DNA of 64,000 nucleotides from Euborellia annulipes (GCA_023213315.1 JAKCPI010005234.1:1-64000); one strand, 5' to 3'; counted from the stretch's first letter, positions 20,322 through 32,298 are shown. A program made the numbers and translations. The notes: generated from the sequence alone by a model not told the origin.

Positions 20322-21816
20322 GGCGATTCCCTTAAGCCGTTTTGGCCTCCAAAGGTTGATTGAACGAATTAACAAATAGATCGATTCGATCTACATCTCT
20401 GTCACGTAGAGACGGGTGGAAGAACAGGAAATAGTCTGTCCTAAGAAGAGGCTTAAGAGGGTGGACATCAATCGAAGGGTCTTAAGCAGACAATGGGGTA
20501 TTCACACCCTTATTTTTATCTCTTGTGTACTTTTTCAGATATTTCTCTGATCCTTCAATCTATCAAAAAAAAATAAACGTATAAATAAAAAAGTAATAGG
20601 ATATATTTAAATGTATTTTTAACAAAATAAATGTCTATCATACATCGTTCTATTGTCATTTCTATTTTTATTTATTATAAAAAAAAGAGAAAGTCAAGTT
20701 ATTTATTATATTAAAATAAAAACAACTAAAACAGTCCGACACCTATCAGCGGTCTATTCTTGCTCATCTTTTAGAAAAATACAATTCTTCCATTGATGAC
20801 CAACGACCAGCGACATTTTTAGACTTTTGTTTGTCAGGTTTGTTATTGTTGATGTTTCGAAATAGACGTTCGCTAAACCGCCTAAGTCATGACAACCCCT
20901 CTAAAATAAAAAAGAAAGAAGTGGAGAAAAAAAAAGAAAGAAGTGGGAAAAAGAGCAAAAATGTGGGGGAGGTGATTTGGATTGGATAAAATTGGCAGCC
21001 TGGTGTGAGAGGCAGTGTTTTATATATCTATATAGTAGAATATCCCTGAGTGAGTGTGTGTGTGTTTTGTCGTCGTTACCAGGATGTGCATGGCATACCA
21101 AAACCACACGCACACAAAGATACAGGGTTGAAATCCTGATTCCCCCCCCCCCCCAGAATTCGATCGACAAAACAGGATTGCAATCACATCGGATAATCCC
21201 ATCACCCTGCCGGTAAAAATTTCAAAAGAACCCTTAGTCAATGAGGTTAATAAAGAACAAACACTCCTACTATAGAATAAAATTCATTTATTTAACTCAA
21301 TCCCACCTTTTTAGATAAATAATTATGAATGAATATAAATTTTTTAATCATAAAAATTCGTCACATTTCAAAATAAAAATACTTTCTCTCTCTATATATT
21401 ACATATATATATTATATTACATATAATATTATAGGGTAAGAGAAAGTAAAAATTCATCTCTCAGTGAATAACATTTTACGAATTTTCTTTAGCCATTTTA
21501 AGATGTTAATTATGGAAAACTTTCATACAGTTGTTGTAATTCAAGTTGGCACTATCTTCAATCAGGATCAATTGTTTCTTTCCATGAGTAAATAATGAGA
21601 ATTGCTACGGAATCTTAGACCCAAGCCAGCTGCCACTTTTCATATGCCTACAGGAAAAACAACTTGGCTAATTGCTTAAGTCTGAAAATGATCTCCATTA
21701 TGGAAATTTTTAATTATAGACCACATTACCACATTTTGAATTAATTATTTATTAAAAATATAAATATTTTACAACGTTTCGATCTATAATTAATCTATAA
21801 TTAAATAATTAAAAAA
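20322..21816. other. Intergenic; GC-richer patch at its start
   Basis: 20322-20505 is noticeably GC-richer than its surroundings (possible UTR or conserved non-coding sequence). The rest is AT-rich, with a C-run (21144-21154) and TA repeats (21395-21430). No gene recognised. Confidence 0.3.
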
Positions 21817-22641
21817 TATAATACCTTCGGTAATCGAAAGTTGTGTTCTGTGCTTGTCACACCAGATTTTTTGTGTCGACATGTATTTAGTTTCCGACAG
21901 TACGGTACATTCGATTTTCAAGATGTCAAATTTATAAACGTGGAAAATATTTATATTTTGTTACCATGGCAACCATTTCTTCTATCTTTTCTATGGAGTA
22001 CAAGAGTAAAGTGATCTTCAGAAGATTTCAATGACAAAATGAGAATATACATTTTAAAGAGCATCGAAAAAATAATTGATTTTTGTATTTAAAAAAAAAT
22101 AATTGGAGCGAATTTTGAGAAAATCGAAAAAAACTAAAAAAGTGCATCAGTAAAGAACAGGGGGGGTGGGGGTGGAATTTGAAGAAAGGGAAAAGGGGAA
22201 GGGTTTTGTAGTCTGGTAATTTGTTGTTAAATGTAGGTATATGTTTATAAAATCAAATTCTTAGAATGGAATTAGGTTTAAAATATAAAGATTAAAATAT
22301 TTTAAAAGGAATTTTAATCTTAGGAAAGATAATATCGGTTGAAGTATTGTATAAAATGTTTTTTTGTTTGGTGTGGGGGAGGTAGTACTCTTTGATCGAT
22401 TTTGATCAAAAGCTTCGTGTAACGTCCCATGAGAGTGCCTTATTTAAATATAAAATTTCAACCTCATTGCTCTTTTCGTTCTTGAGATATTTTGTCACAG
22501 GCACACAGACAGACCAGGTCGCGAAAATCACTTTTTTAGATTCAGGGGACCTCAAAACGTGTATATCCATCAAAATCTCGACATCGAATTTTTGACATGA
22601 ATCCAATACTTTCTCTCTCTATATATTAATATCTATATATA

Positions 22642-23165
22642 CTAGACGCAAAGTCCCGCCTTCGGCGGGGCTTTCCGCCTAGCCAGAAGGCTGCGCCCCC
22701 TGGACCCCCTTGCTCGCCTTCGGCTTATATACATACCGGTACATACATTTTCCCTTTTCATTTTTATATATAGAGACTATTTTAACGGTTAATTATTCAT
22801 GAACTTAAGATTTTTTGTGAATAATATCCTTTCCGGGACTCTCCCGGTACACAGAAAAAAAATTTACGCCGATATTTTAGAATTCAAAATGTAAATAAAT
22901 AAAAAAAATCGTAAACATGGGTAAATATTTATATTTTGTTACCATGGCAACCCTTTCTCCTAATTTTTATTTTTTTCTTATTTTAACGGTTAATTACTCA
23001 TTAACCTATTGTTATTTGTGAAACAAAACCTGTCCGGGACTCTCACAAACATACCCAGAAAATTACATCATAATCGGTTCAGTCGTTTAGGAGGAGTTCA
23101 GTCACATACACACGTACAGAAGAATTATCATCATACTTATATATAAAAGGCTAAGAGGGTGTCCG
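22642..23165 (-). mobile_element. Non-autonomous Helitron
   Basis: Same family as 52398-52895. The minus-strand 3' end lies at 22642: a GC-rich hairpin (AAGCCCCGCC type, here with one change) followed by CTAG, with the flanking T on that strand. The body carries the AATTCTTCTGTACGTGTG and GAACTCCTCCTAAACGACTG blocks (about 23075-23125). The 5' end is less clear than in the other copy. Confidence 0.65.
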
Positions 23166-23419
23166 ATGTGTGAAACAACCAATCAGGCCTCAGGGATAGC
23201 GCCATGGTAACAAAATATAAATATTTACCCATGTTTACGATTTTTTTTATTTATTTACATTTTGAATTCTAAAATATCGGCGTAAATTTTTTGTCTGTGT
23301 ACCGGGAGAGTCCCGGAAAAGGATATGATTCACAAAAAATCTTAAGTTCATGAATAATTAACCGCTAAAATAATCTCTACATATAAAAATGAAAAGGGAA
23401 GGCGGGGCTTTGCGTCTAG
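23166..23419 (+). mobile_element. 5'-truncated Helitron copy in opposite orientation
   Basis: The 3' half of the same Helitron family on the plus strand. It runs from ATGGTAACAAAATATAA through the CGGCGTAAATTTTTTGTC and GGGAGAGTCCCGG blocks to GGCGGGGCTTTGCGTCTAG at 23401-23419, followed by T. Together with the neighbouring copy it makes a tail-out pair, so both outer ends are Helitron 3' ends. Confidence 0.65.
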
Positions 23420-23451
23420 TATATATAAAGATAGAGGTAAGAGAAAGTAAA

Positions 23452-24655
23452 AAGCTAAGAGAAAACATTTTTTTTTTTTTTTTTAATAAATTGCCTCTCA
23501 AACCCTAAAACTCAATTTATTGAATATGGATGAATGATTATTCTTATTTTATCCATCATTTTTCTAAATAACTTTAACGCTATTAAATAAAACAAATAAA
23601 AAAAAAAATTATATAATTTTAAAATAAAATGGTTTCCTCTTTATGAGTTTTATGCAAACACCTTAATCAAATATTTATTTTTAATTTTTTTTTAAAATAG
23701 GGAATAGAAAGGTTGTTAAATTTCTCCGTGAAACGCATTAAGATTATTTTCTTTTTTATTTGTTTATTTATTTTTTATTTGAATATAAATCGAATCTATA
23801 AACTTTAAATCGACTCTTTAGATGTCTAGCCAATAAACTATTTTAATGTTAATACGATGCTAAAACATAAAGAGAACCGAAGGCATTTAAATTGCATATG
23901 CAAATGTAATAAATGAAATATCCTTTTATCTATAGTGGCTTCCTATAAAAGAACATTTGAAAGAGTGGAGAAATAACTGAATCCTTAAGTGGGTATGACC
24001 GTTCATATGAACAATGCTAAATTAATTTGTCAAATGTACGAGCAGTTAGCAGATTTCGAATAAATTTTCATCATAGAGAGATTATTACTAATTCAATTTA
24101 TAAATAGATGGTTTTACCTTTGGGCGAATTTAATTGAACAATAATTGGAAATATTACTATCATTTCTCTAGCAAAACCAAAAAGATTTTAATTTAATTAA
24201 TAAGTTTATATTTGACTATTTCTGCTGTAGATTGAATACATAAAGTAAATGTAAATAAAGTTAGACTAGAGTTTAGAAAAAATTTTGTAATTAAAATCCA
24301 TATAATAAATTTTTTAGAGGATCTTTAAGATGTATTATTCCTCCCAAAAATATTTACTTTATTTATATAGATTATGATTACCACTATCATTATTTAATAA
24401 TTCTAAATAATCGTACTTATGCATTTATTTTTTCAAAAGAATTGTTATGTTAGTTTACTCTCTATTATTTTTTTGAGAGTTCAATGATCTTTCTTAAAAA
24501 TTTGGTTGTTTTATGCTTATGCCCAACCTAGTGGAGCATTGTTTTAGATTTACTATTAATATTTCTGATAATAAGTGCCGTTTACTTCTAAGAATTTTCC
24601 TTTAATAATTAAAAAAATAATATACAAATAAAACACTCGGTTGTTTGGTTCAAGT
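23452..24655. other. AT-rich intergenic
   Basis: No gene recognised. A palindromic octamer-type site, ATTGCATATGCAAAT (about 23892-23906), is the only notable motif and may be chance. Confidence 0.3.
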
Positions 24656-24667
24656 TATTTATTAATT

Positions 24668-25224
24668 TTTATTATTATTATTATTTGAAATTCCTATCGG
24701 GATCCCGTTTATTTACCCGAGGTGCTTACGTGTACGGAGACACACACCTCAAACCCAACGGCCTCTGGCCGTAGCCATCTACCGGCACCCCGTGAAGTTA
24801 CATCATTTCCTATCTCTAGCTCCTCCCTCCTACTTTCGTCTCTAGCTAGTGAACTAATCCTTATTTCTGGTTCCAACCGGCTCCTTTTATCCAACCTCTT
24901 CTATGCTATGGAGGATGTCCTAGTTGAGGAGGGACTCCCTCAGCACCGGCGTGTAGCCTACTCCTTTCGAAGAATGCATCACTGAGAGGGAATCCTCTTA
25001 ACGTCCCTTCCACAGGACGGGATGTCACAGCAACTCCCTCTCCTCGTAGAGTTGCCTGAGGGCTATTGTGGAAAGATCCTATATTCCAATCCAGGGCTTG
25101 CTTGAGGATTTGTTTACATTAAATAAATATTCTTATTTAATGAAAAATCCCGCATGCCAAGGATTTGAACAGGGATCTTCTTTGCAGAAGCTGACACCCT
25201 AGCTCACTACACCAGCGAGCCCTC
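24668..25224 (-). mobile_element. tRNA-derived SINE (long body) with target duplication
   Basis: On the minus strand the 5' end (about 25222-25148) is tRNA-like: A-box-like TGGTGTAGTGAGC and B-box-like TGTTCAAATCC. A body of about 480 bp follows, with GC-rich blocks such as GGAAGGGACGTTAAG, and a 3' AAT-repeat tail. The 12-bp duplication tatttattaatt flanks it exactly (24656-24667 and 25225-25236). It is unusually long for a SINE and its family is distinct from the 260-bp SINEs here. No real ORF; short open frames inside it are incidental. Confidence 0.75.
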
Positions 25225-25370
25225 TATTTATTAATTATCATTCAACACTTAATATGTATTTAGATACTGTTTGTCAAATTCAGAAGTGATATCTTCTTTA
25301 ATTTACAAAATTTTTCAACGAGAGCCTACGGTTGAAACTTTAAATCTCTTTTATGTACGTTTTCTTTCTT

Positions 25371-26045
25371 TTTTACTTTCTCTTACCTATGTATATATGT
25401 ATATAGAGAGAAAGTATTGGATTCATGTCAAAAATTCGATGTCGAGATTTTGATAGATCTTCACGTTTTGAGGTCCCCTGAATCCAAAAAAGTGGTTTTC
25501 GCGACATGGTCTGTCTGTGGGTGGGTGGGTGTGTGGGTGTGTGTTCAATTTTAAGCATGAAGGAATTGAGCTATGAGGCTGAAATTTTATATTTAAGTTA
25601 AACACCCCCCGGGACCGGAAAAATAAGCTTTTAATCAAAATCGGCCAAAAAGTACTAGTTCTTTACTGATGTACTTTTTCAGTTTTTTTTTCGATTTTCT
25701 CAAAATTCGCTCTAACGATTTTGATTAAAATTCAAAAATCAATTATTTTTTAGATGCTCTTTCAAATGTATATTCTCGTTTTGCCCTCAAAATTGTTTGA
25801 AGCACACTTTACTCTTGTGCTTCATAGGAAAGATAGAAGAAATGGTTGCTATGGTAACAAAATATAAATTCGATTTTCCCATACTTATAAATTTTACATC
25901 TGAATTCAAATATTCCCTACTGCCGGGAACTAAATACATGTCGACACAAAAAATCTGGTGTGACAAGCACAGTACACAACTTTCGATTACCGAAGGTAAG
26001 AGAAAGTTGTGTGCTGTGCGTCAGTCACACCAGATTTTTTTTTTT
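25371..26045 (+). mobile_element. HINE-like (Helentron-type) full copy
   Basis: One of the most complete copies. It starts TTTTACTTTCTCTTACCT. It continues through a short TA-rich hairpin (ending AGAGAGAAAGTATTGG), the GGTCCCCTGAATCC block, a GGGT/GTGT simple repeat (25514-25542), AAATGGTTGCTATGGTAAC, and the 3' hairpin AATCTGGTGTGAC...GTCACACCAGATT (about 25948-26036). The 14-bp ACTTTCTCTTACCT at the 5' end reappears inverted (AGGTAAGAGAAAGT) inside the 3' hairpin, the subterminal inverted-repeat layout of Helentron-derived elements. Confidence 0.72.
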
Positions 26046-26673
26046 ATTTTGTTTAAATTTATTTATTTGAGATATAAAGATTATATAAAGGTTATATATA
26101 GATTAAATTTCTTGCATGAAAAAAGTTATAAAAAAATAATTTGTAGTTTGTTATTAAAATGTCTTGTTACCAGCAGTTGGTGCTGGGGTACCGACGTAGG
26201 TGGTGTTGGCAAATTTAAGAGGTGTTAGTAATTTTGTTTTGTCGATGTCCTCATAAAATACAGTTTTTTAACTGCAAAAACTATAAACCCTCTTTATTTT
26301 TCTTTTAAATTCAATTAAAGCTTTTGGTGTCAGTGTCGGCATATTTTTCTTCCGTCAACCCAACCCTGGTTACGTTGTTAATTATAAATATACCAGGTCT
26401 AGACGAGTAGAATATAAATAAAACCATTGTGAGTTTTCACTTTATTCAGCAAAAATATTTGCATTTTAATAATTAAAGTGCCTTCGTATTTAGAGTTGAA
26501 TTGTGTTGGACTATATCTCTAATTCCTAGAGTTTCTGATTTGTTTTGGACACACTGAGATATGTGGTTAAAGACAGACTGGGACTGGACTGGAACTAAAC
26601 CACCTGTTCTTTACATTTTAAATAGTCAATTAGCAAATAATTGATTGAATTATAAAAAGAAATAACATATTCC
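26046..26673. other. Intergenic
   Basis: No gene recognised. Short open frames here are AT-rich and show no coding character. Confidence 0.3.
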
Positions 26674-27180
26674 AAAAAAATCTGGTGTGACTGTCGCACA
26701 GCACACAACTTTCTCTTACCTTCGGTAATCGAAAGTTGTGTTCTGTGCTTGTCACACCAGATTTTTTGTGTTGACATATATTTAGTTTCGGCCAATATAT
26801 TAGAATTTAAAGGTGCGTACACATCTGCGTTCTGCTCCGCTCGCGAGCAGTTCGCGGCTCGTGTTCGTTGCTCGTCCCATGTTCGTTGAAATTATTTATT
26901 TTGATGAACCTGCCGCAATCCAAAGAGATGGATCGCGGCGAGCAGCTCGCGAGCATCTCAAAACAACGAACATGGTACTCTCGAGCGAAGCAGAGCGCAG
27001 ATGTGTACGCACCTTAAGATGTCAAATTTATAAACATGGGAAAATCTAATTTATATTTTGTTACCATGGCAACCATTTCTCCTATCTTTCCTATGAAGCA
27101 CAGTGATCTTAATAAGATTTCAATGGCAAAAAAAAAAAATACATTTGGAAGGGCATCAAAAAAAAAATATTTTTTTTAAA
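26674..27180 (-). mobile_element. HINE-like copy interrupted by a Harbinger-type MITE
   Basis: Minus-oriented 3' part of the family: hairpin AATCTGGTGTGAC...CACACCAGATT (26680-26764), then TTTAGTTTCGGCCAATATA, the MITE 26811-27014, then resumption at GATGTCAAATTTATAAACAT. The copy at 58421-59091 shows the uninterrupted sequence at this point. After about 27140 it dissolves into homopolymers. Confidence 0.65.
26811..27014. mobile_element. PIF/Harbinger-type MITE
   Basis: A 204-bp element with inverted ends AGGTGCGTACACATCTGCG and its complement, flanked by TAA (26808-26810 and 27015-27017), a duplication of the kind used by PIF/Harbinger. The GC-rich inside (GCTCGCGAGCAGTTCGCGG) matches the ends of the 42490-43683 element, which keeps part of a Harbinger transposase. 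Confidence 0.75.
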
Positions 27181-27415
27181 TTTTTAAAAAAAATTGGGGG
27201 GAAATTTTAAAAAAAAAAAAAAAAAAAAAAAAACAACAAAAAAAAAGAACTCTTCTTTTGGCTCGGTTTAATAAAAAAATTTTTTGTGGGTTTCTCTTTT
27301 TTTTTTCTTTAAATAAAAAAACAAAAAACAAAAAAAAACAATGACCAAAAAAATTTTTTTTTTTGGGGCGCCCAAAAAAAAAACAAAAAAACAATTTTAA
27401 AAAAAAAAAAAGTAA
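27180..27415. other. Homopolymer-rich stretch, probably unreliable sequence
   Basis: Almost entirely runs of A, T and G (AAAAATTTTTT, TTTTGGGGCGCCC, long A-runs). It lies where a HINE-like copy should continue with non-repetitive sequence, and individual words such as GGGGGGAAATTTT look like smeared versions of the expected GGAGCGAATTTT. A consensus or assembly error is more likely than biology. Confidence 0.6.
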
Positions 27416-28103
27416 AAATATTATAAAGAGCTGTTTGACCGTTTACTTAACAACAGGGGCTAATTTCACAGATCATTTGACCGAATATAGTGAACATCAA
27501 ATGGAGAAAAAGTTAAATTCTCACTTTGGGTTGGTCGGGTAAAAGTGAATAAAAATCGAGTAAAAAAAAAAATTAATTTTAATAGGCTATTTTCATTTTT
27601 AACGAAATTTTTACCCAATACATAAGTTAAATGAATATTTGAGAGAAATATAATAGACCTATAGTCTAATTATCTCGATGAATATAACCAGATTTCCTAA
27701 CTTTGTTTTCAATTGGAATACATGTGAAGTTTTCTTGTTATACAAAATTTGTTCCGGAATCAATCTCTTCCTGAAGGGCAGAACTTGGAACGAGAGGAAA
27801 CCATTTTAGGTAAATTTCATAAAACAAACATCATATTCGGATGAGAGAATTCACTATAAAAACAAAAATTATTTTCAAAGTTATTCCAATAAATTCACTG
27901 ATTATTGATTACTTTGGCTATTATTTTATTTTAATGAAATATCAAACTTATTATAACTTTCAAATATTTATTTATTTTTTAATATACCTGGTACAACCTG
28001 TTCCCCTTAAATTGATTGTTCGTAGAGAACAATTTGAATGTGCTTATTTACTTTGAAACACTAATCTTAAAACTCACCTAATCTTCGACATCTATTTGTC
28101 TTG
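27416..28103. other. AT-rich intergenic
   Basis: No gene or repeat recognised. Confidence 0.3.
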
Positions 28104-28115
28104 TAAATTAATTTT

Positions 28116-28375
28116 TTTAGTTTTATAAAAAACATTCACACTTTTTTCTCATTCACACTCACACACATATTCATAGTCTTTTCGGCAACTCAGGCCATTT
28201 AAGACTTTAGATGATAACCGTTGTAATTAATATATACAATGTGGGTTCAGGCATTTCTATTTAAGCCATCTGGTATCCAAATGACTTAAATAAAATCATT
28301 GGACTGCCTGGGTCCGAACCCGCGACGTTTGGTATAGGAGGTAGGCACGCTACCTACTTCGCCAAACTCGGGGGC
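28116..28375 (-). mobile_element. tRNA-derived SINE with target duplication
   Basis: Minus-strand copy of the roughly 260-bp SINE. The head on that strand has the tRNA-like B-box region GGGTTCGGACCC. The body has the hairpin ATTTAAGTCATTTGG / CCAGATGGCTTAAAT and the GCCTGAGTTGCCGAAAAGAC block, and the tail is GTGTGAGTGTGAATG then A-rich. The 12-bp duplication taaattaatttt flanks it (28104-28115 and 28376-28387). Confidence 0.82.
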
Positions 28376-28849
28376 TAAATTAATTTTAAATAATAAATAA
28401 TTTTTTCTATCTGCATCTCAAACAAATATTTCGAAGAGTATATAATAAATAAGAAAAAAAAATTGCCGCGCCAATGCTTTATACATGTGAAACTTACAAG
28501 GAGTCCCCACGGGTGGTGAGTCACCAATTATTTTCAAACTCATAGGATTTGAAGATTAGTATCTGGACACCAATTTCCTAAAGCAGTATTACTCAAGAAC
28601 ACTCAAGAAAATCGACTTTTAAGACTATGAAGATTTCCGAGTTCTATAGGTTTGGATAATTTTAATAGTTAACCGATTTCGATCAGCATGGAGACTGCAC
28701 TGGGTACAGTGCTGCATCACTTGCAATTTGCAACCGATTGGTTAGCTATTTGTTTTATTTGCGTTATTTCGAGTTGTTCCGTCTGTTTATGTCATCATCT
28801 CTTTTACGATTTGTATTGGGCCTAATTGTTCCATATTTTCTTTAAAAAG

Positions 28850-28985
28850 AATTAAAAAAACATTTTCATGGAGATTATGTCCAGAGTCCATATTTCTAAA
28901 TCGCTTTATATGGTCTCGGACTAGAAACGAACCCAGCACACTTAGCAGGCAACGTCGCATGCTAACATTACGACCCCACAGGGAC
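28850..28985 (-). repeat. Another tRNA-like SINE head
   Basis: On the minus strand, TGTGGGGTCGTAATGTTAGCA resembles an A box and GTGCTGGGTTCGTTTCTAGTCC (positions about 28938-28918) a B box. It is followed by ATATGGACTCTGGACATAAT. A tRNA-derived SINE of a third type is likely. Its 3' limit and duplication were not found. Confidence 0.45.
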
Positions 28986-28990
28986 ACTGC

Positions 28991-29580
28991 TGCAACCTTA
29001 AGTAGTCTCTGAACGTAGAAATGTCCGCCTTCCGTGTACTACTATCTGGAAGGGTTGTCTTCAGTTTGTGAAGACTTGCAGGCTGCCAACTCTGACAGGC
29101 GTTTTCTCTCCGTAACTCCAACTTTGCCAAGATAGACAAACGCTCATTCAACTTTTTTGATTAAATAAGCAATGTTATTCCCCAAACTAAACCGATAAAA
29201 GTTTTTATATCCATTTTCGAATGATTAAGTCGAAAAGTCAACTTGAAAACAAATGATCCATAAGATATAAGTTTTATTTAAATTCGATTCAAGTGTACGA
29301 ATATTTTTTTGTTTAACTTTCTCTTTAAAGAAAAAAGATTAGTACTGTATATTTAAACATTTATGTGAATCTATAGCCTATAATTATATCTGATATTTAC
29401 CTATATTTACTTCAATAAACGAATAGAAATATTCAACAAATGGAGAAAGGATTAAATAGGATAAACAATGATTTTTTTTTTTTCAAATGAAGGCATTTTT
29501 TTTTTATGAGTATTAAATTCTCAATATGTTTTTCATTCAAATAAATAAATAAATATTTTCTGTATGTACATTATTCATAT
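28991..29580. other. Intergenic
   Basis: 28990-29155 has a weak minus-strand open frame (contains KLELRRENACQSW) that might be a decayed transposon ORF. Nothing could be identified. The rest is AT-rich. Confidence 0.25.
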
Positions 29581-29611
29581 CAAGGGCGGATCCAGAGGTG
29601 TTTCTCGGGGG

Positions 29612-29720
29612 GGGGGGGGATCTGGTGTGACTGGTCGCACAGCACACAATCTTTTTTTAATTTCGGTAATTTAAAGGCGCATTCTGTACTTGTTTGCCAG
29701 AATATAAATACAAATTAAAT
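29612..29720 (-). repeat. HINE-like hairpin relic
   Basis: ATCTGGTGTGACTGGTCGC followed by decayed TTTCGGTAATTTAAAG and a CATTCTGTACTTG block. A near-identical relic lies at 60538-60640 inside a hAT element, so these two share a more recent ancestor than the other family members. It is preceded by GGGCGGATCCAGAGGTG and a G-run, which look like the end of a MITE. Confidence 0.5.
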
Positions 29721-29885
29721 TTTTAAGTATTAATATTTAAAATTTTACATTAAAAATAAACAAGGTTTTCGAAAATAATAATTAGTTAGTTTTTTATAAA
29801 TATCCCTGGTAAAATCTGCTTAGAAAACAACTTATAAAATATTACACTTTTCTTAATTTTACTAAAAATATATTTTTTATAAATA

Positions 29886-29889
<4 letters not shown>

Positions 29890-29924
<35 letters not shown>
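29890..29924. repeat. TA microsatellite
   Basis: About 17 uninterrupted TA units. Confidence 0.9.
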
Positions 29925-29926
<2 letters not shown>

Positions 29927-32298
29927 TATTGATTTTATTAAAGTATATTGTCAAGAAGAAATAAAAATTTTTGAATTCCTATGTTTACATTTCCCCAAGA
30001 CTATCCCCACAGTGACGAAAGATACGTTGGGATGTATTTTGTTAAAGTTTTATTTATTTATTCTATTTGTTCCTCGCTCGGTTATTTATTCTTTTTGAGA
30101 GGATGTCTCCGTTTTTGACTTGTACTTGTAACCAACACAAGAGCAAATCGACTATGACAACAACAACAACAACATAGCCATCGACAGTCTTCTTTTCGGC
30201 CAGGCGAGAACGTGGCAAAATTATGACGCCAACCGAGAATCAGAATGGGTTAGTAAAAAAAAAGGAAAGAAAAAAAAAGAGAAAGATCTAACTCCAGACC
30301 TCGGGCTCGTTTCCAAGAGTTGGCCATCTGTCGAAGTTAAAGAAAAAAAGGAGAGTCGTTACAATGTTCAAACCTGTGAATGTCCTCTAGCCTCTCTGAG
30401 AGTTTTCAATGGTCTATCGGACCGGTCAATACCTTACGTCCTTCCCCAAACAATCCAAGCTTGCTGATACATTTTATAGGAAAAGTTATCGATACCTATA
30501 ATAGTTTAAAATTAATTAATTAAATTAGCATAGATTGTTTTATAAAAAGTCAATCCTCAGTAAAAGAAAAGATAATCATCTGAGGTTATAGTGAAGAGGG
30601 TCCTAAACTCAAATATTTTTTCTTTATTTTTTTTTTACATTTTAAATACACGTATTTTGAATTGATTAGGTAATTATTAATATATGTAAATTTAGATTTT
30701 GTATTCATTCCACATCAAATGATTCAAAATTCAACAAAAAAAATGTTCCTCTATATTTTTTGTTATTTTATGTCAAAATGTAAAAAATCTTTTTTTAATT
30801 ATCAAAAATTCTGTAAAAAAAACTTTGCAAAAGCCGCTTTCGGAAAAAATAATCGCCCCCCCCCCACCCCTCTAAATTGTTCTCTGAATATGCTCCTGCA
30901 GCAATGCTGAACCTAGAGATAAAATTAATGAATTTTATTTTATATTATTTTTTATCATTCCATTAGCCAGAGGCTTATTTTATTTAAAAAAAGTTTATCA
31001 AATATTAAGTGATTAAAATAAATATAACACTTTTAAAGACTAATTGATTTGGCATTAACTTCAAATAACCGTTTAATGATGAGTTTAATTTAGTGATTTA
31101 ATTAAATTAAAAAAAAAAAATTTATTTTACAAATGATTAAAAACCATCAAGAAGTTTTATTTAAATATTTAAATATCATTTGCAAATTTATCTATTCCTT
31201 TACCAATTGCTTTTTTTCTTATTTCCTTTATATAATTCTATTTCTGTATAATGGCTATTTTTCTTTGCAAATTTTAAAACAAGCAAACAACGACTATAAA
31301 ATTCGTACCAACAGAAGGGCATTAAATATAAACTCAGGCGGTGGTTTGCATTTTTATCAAGCAAACCTTAAACAAACTAGAATTACACAAACACAGGGAA
31401 AACAAACTCTACTTGAAATTCCTTTTTTTATTTTCACCAAATTTTTTAATAAACAAATAATTAGATCACATTAGAATTTTCCTTTGTTTTATGTCTTTGT
31501 TCTAAATTGTCTCCTAGTTAGGGATTGTATGTTTTCTGAGTTCAGAGAAAGAGTAAAAAAGCCAAAATAGATAATATTTTTCAGTACCGCTATTAAAAAT
31601 AAACAAAGCATGTGAAATGATATAGAGCTTTTTCTTCTTGATTCGGGATCGACATAAAAACTTGTTGATACGCTAAAAATAGATTTGCTTGATTTAATCA
31701 ATCAGAAGATAAATTAACTTTTTCCACTAATTAGAAAAGTAAAAATTGACGCCCAGGATTACAGGATTACTTTTTTCCGAACATTTTTTTGTTGGCCTCT
31801 CTCTAATAATCGATTGGAAGAAAAAACGAAAAACGTCCCCCGGTAGCCATCAATACTCTCTAGTATTTCAATATACTGTATATACATAGCCATAAATCCT
31901 AAAAAGCCTCAGCAGCCGAGAGGGGAAATTAAAAAAAAAAAAAATTATATTAATAATATATATCTTTAATTCAAATGTACTGGACTGTCGAAAATTAAAT
32001 ATATGTAGACAACAAATCTGGTGTAAAAAGCACAGAACACATCATATTTAGATAGCTTGGCAACTATTTCTCCTATGAAGTATATATGAGTAAAGTGTGC
32101 TTCATACAATTTTGAGAGCAAAATGAGAATATATATTTTAAAGAGTATTTAATCCAATTTTAATTAATAATTTTGAGTATCGAGACATTTTTCGTTTTTG
32201 AGTTATTTTGTTAACCCACATTTTTTAATATTTCACTTGAAATTCATTAAATTTATTGTGAAAATAACTAAATTTCAATGGCCTCTTTTAATGGCAAT
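29925..32298. other. Intergenic
   Basis: 30000-30470 is somewhat GC-richer but shows no sustained frame. 31985-32150 contains pieces of the HINE-like family (AAATCTGGTGT, GCACAGAACACA, AGCTTGGCAACTATTTCTCC). An A/T-run occurs at 31928-31944. The 113-codon open frame at 31133-31474 is AT-driven and unconvincing. Confidence 0.3.

Larger units (their letters stand above)
21817..23451 (-). mobile_element. HINE-like copy, split by Helitron copies
   Basis: Minus-oriented copy. The 3' hairpin region comes first (CTTCGGTAATCGAAAGT, GTCACACCAGATTTTTT at about 21823-21870), then the body, then GACATGAATCCAATACTTTCTC near 22600. The final AGGTAAGAGAAAGTA terminus is at about 23436-23450. Between 22642 and 23419 two Helitron pieces interrupt its AT-rich 5' end. 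An extra unrelated segment of about 220 bp lies at 22159-22381. Confidence 0.65.

Noticed and set aside
22392..22606. Open frames with AKITFLDSGDL-type peptides, recurring in several places
   Set aside because: They fall in the body of HINE-like copies in either orientation and differ in frame between copies, so they are not a conserved protein.
24709..24985. Open frames on both strands in a GC-rich block
   Set aside because: The block is the body of a SINE with target duplications; the frames are incidental.
31133..31474. 113-codon open frame
   Set aside because: Dominated by Phe, Ile, Lys, Asn and Tyr as expected from AT-rich DNA; no domain or neighbouring exon.
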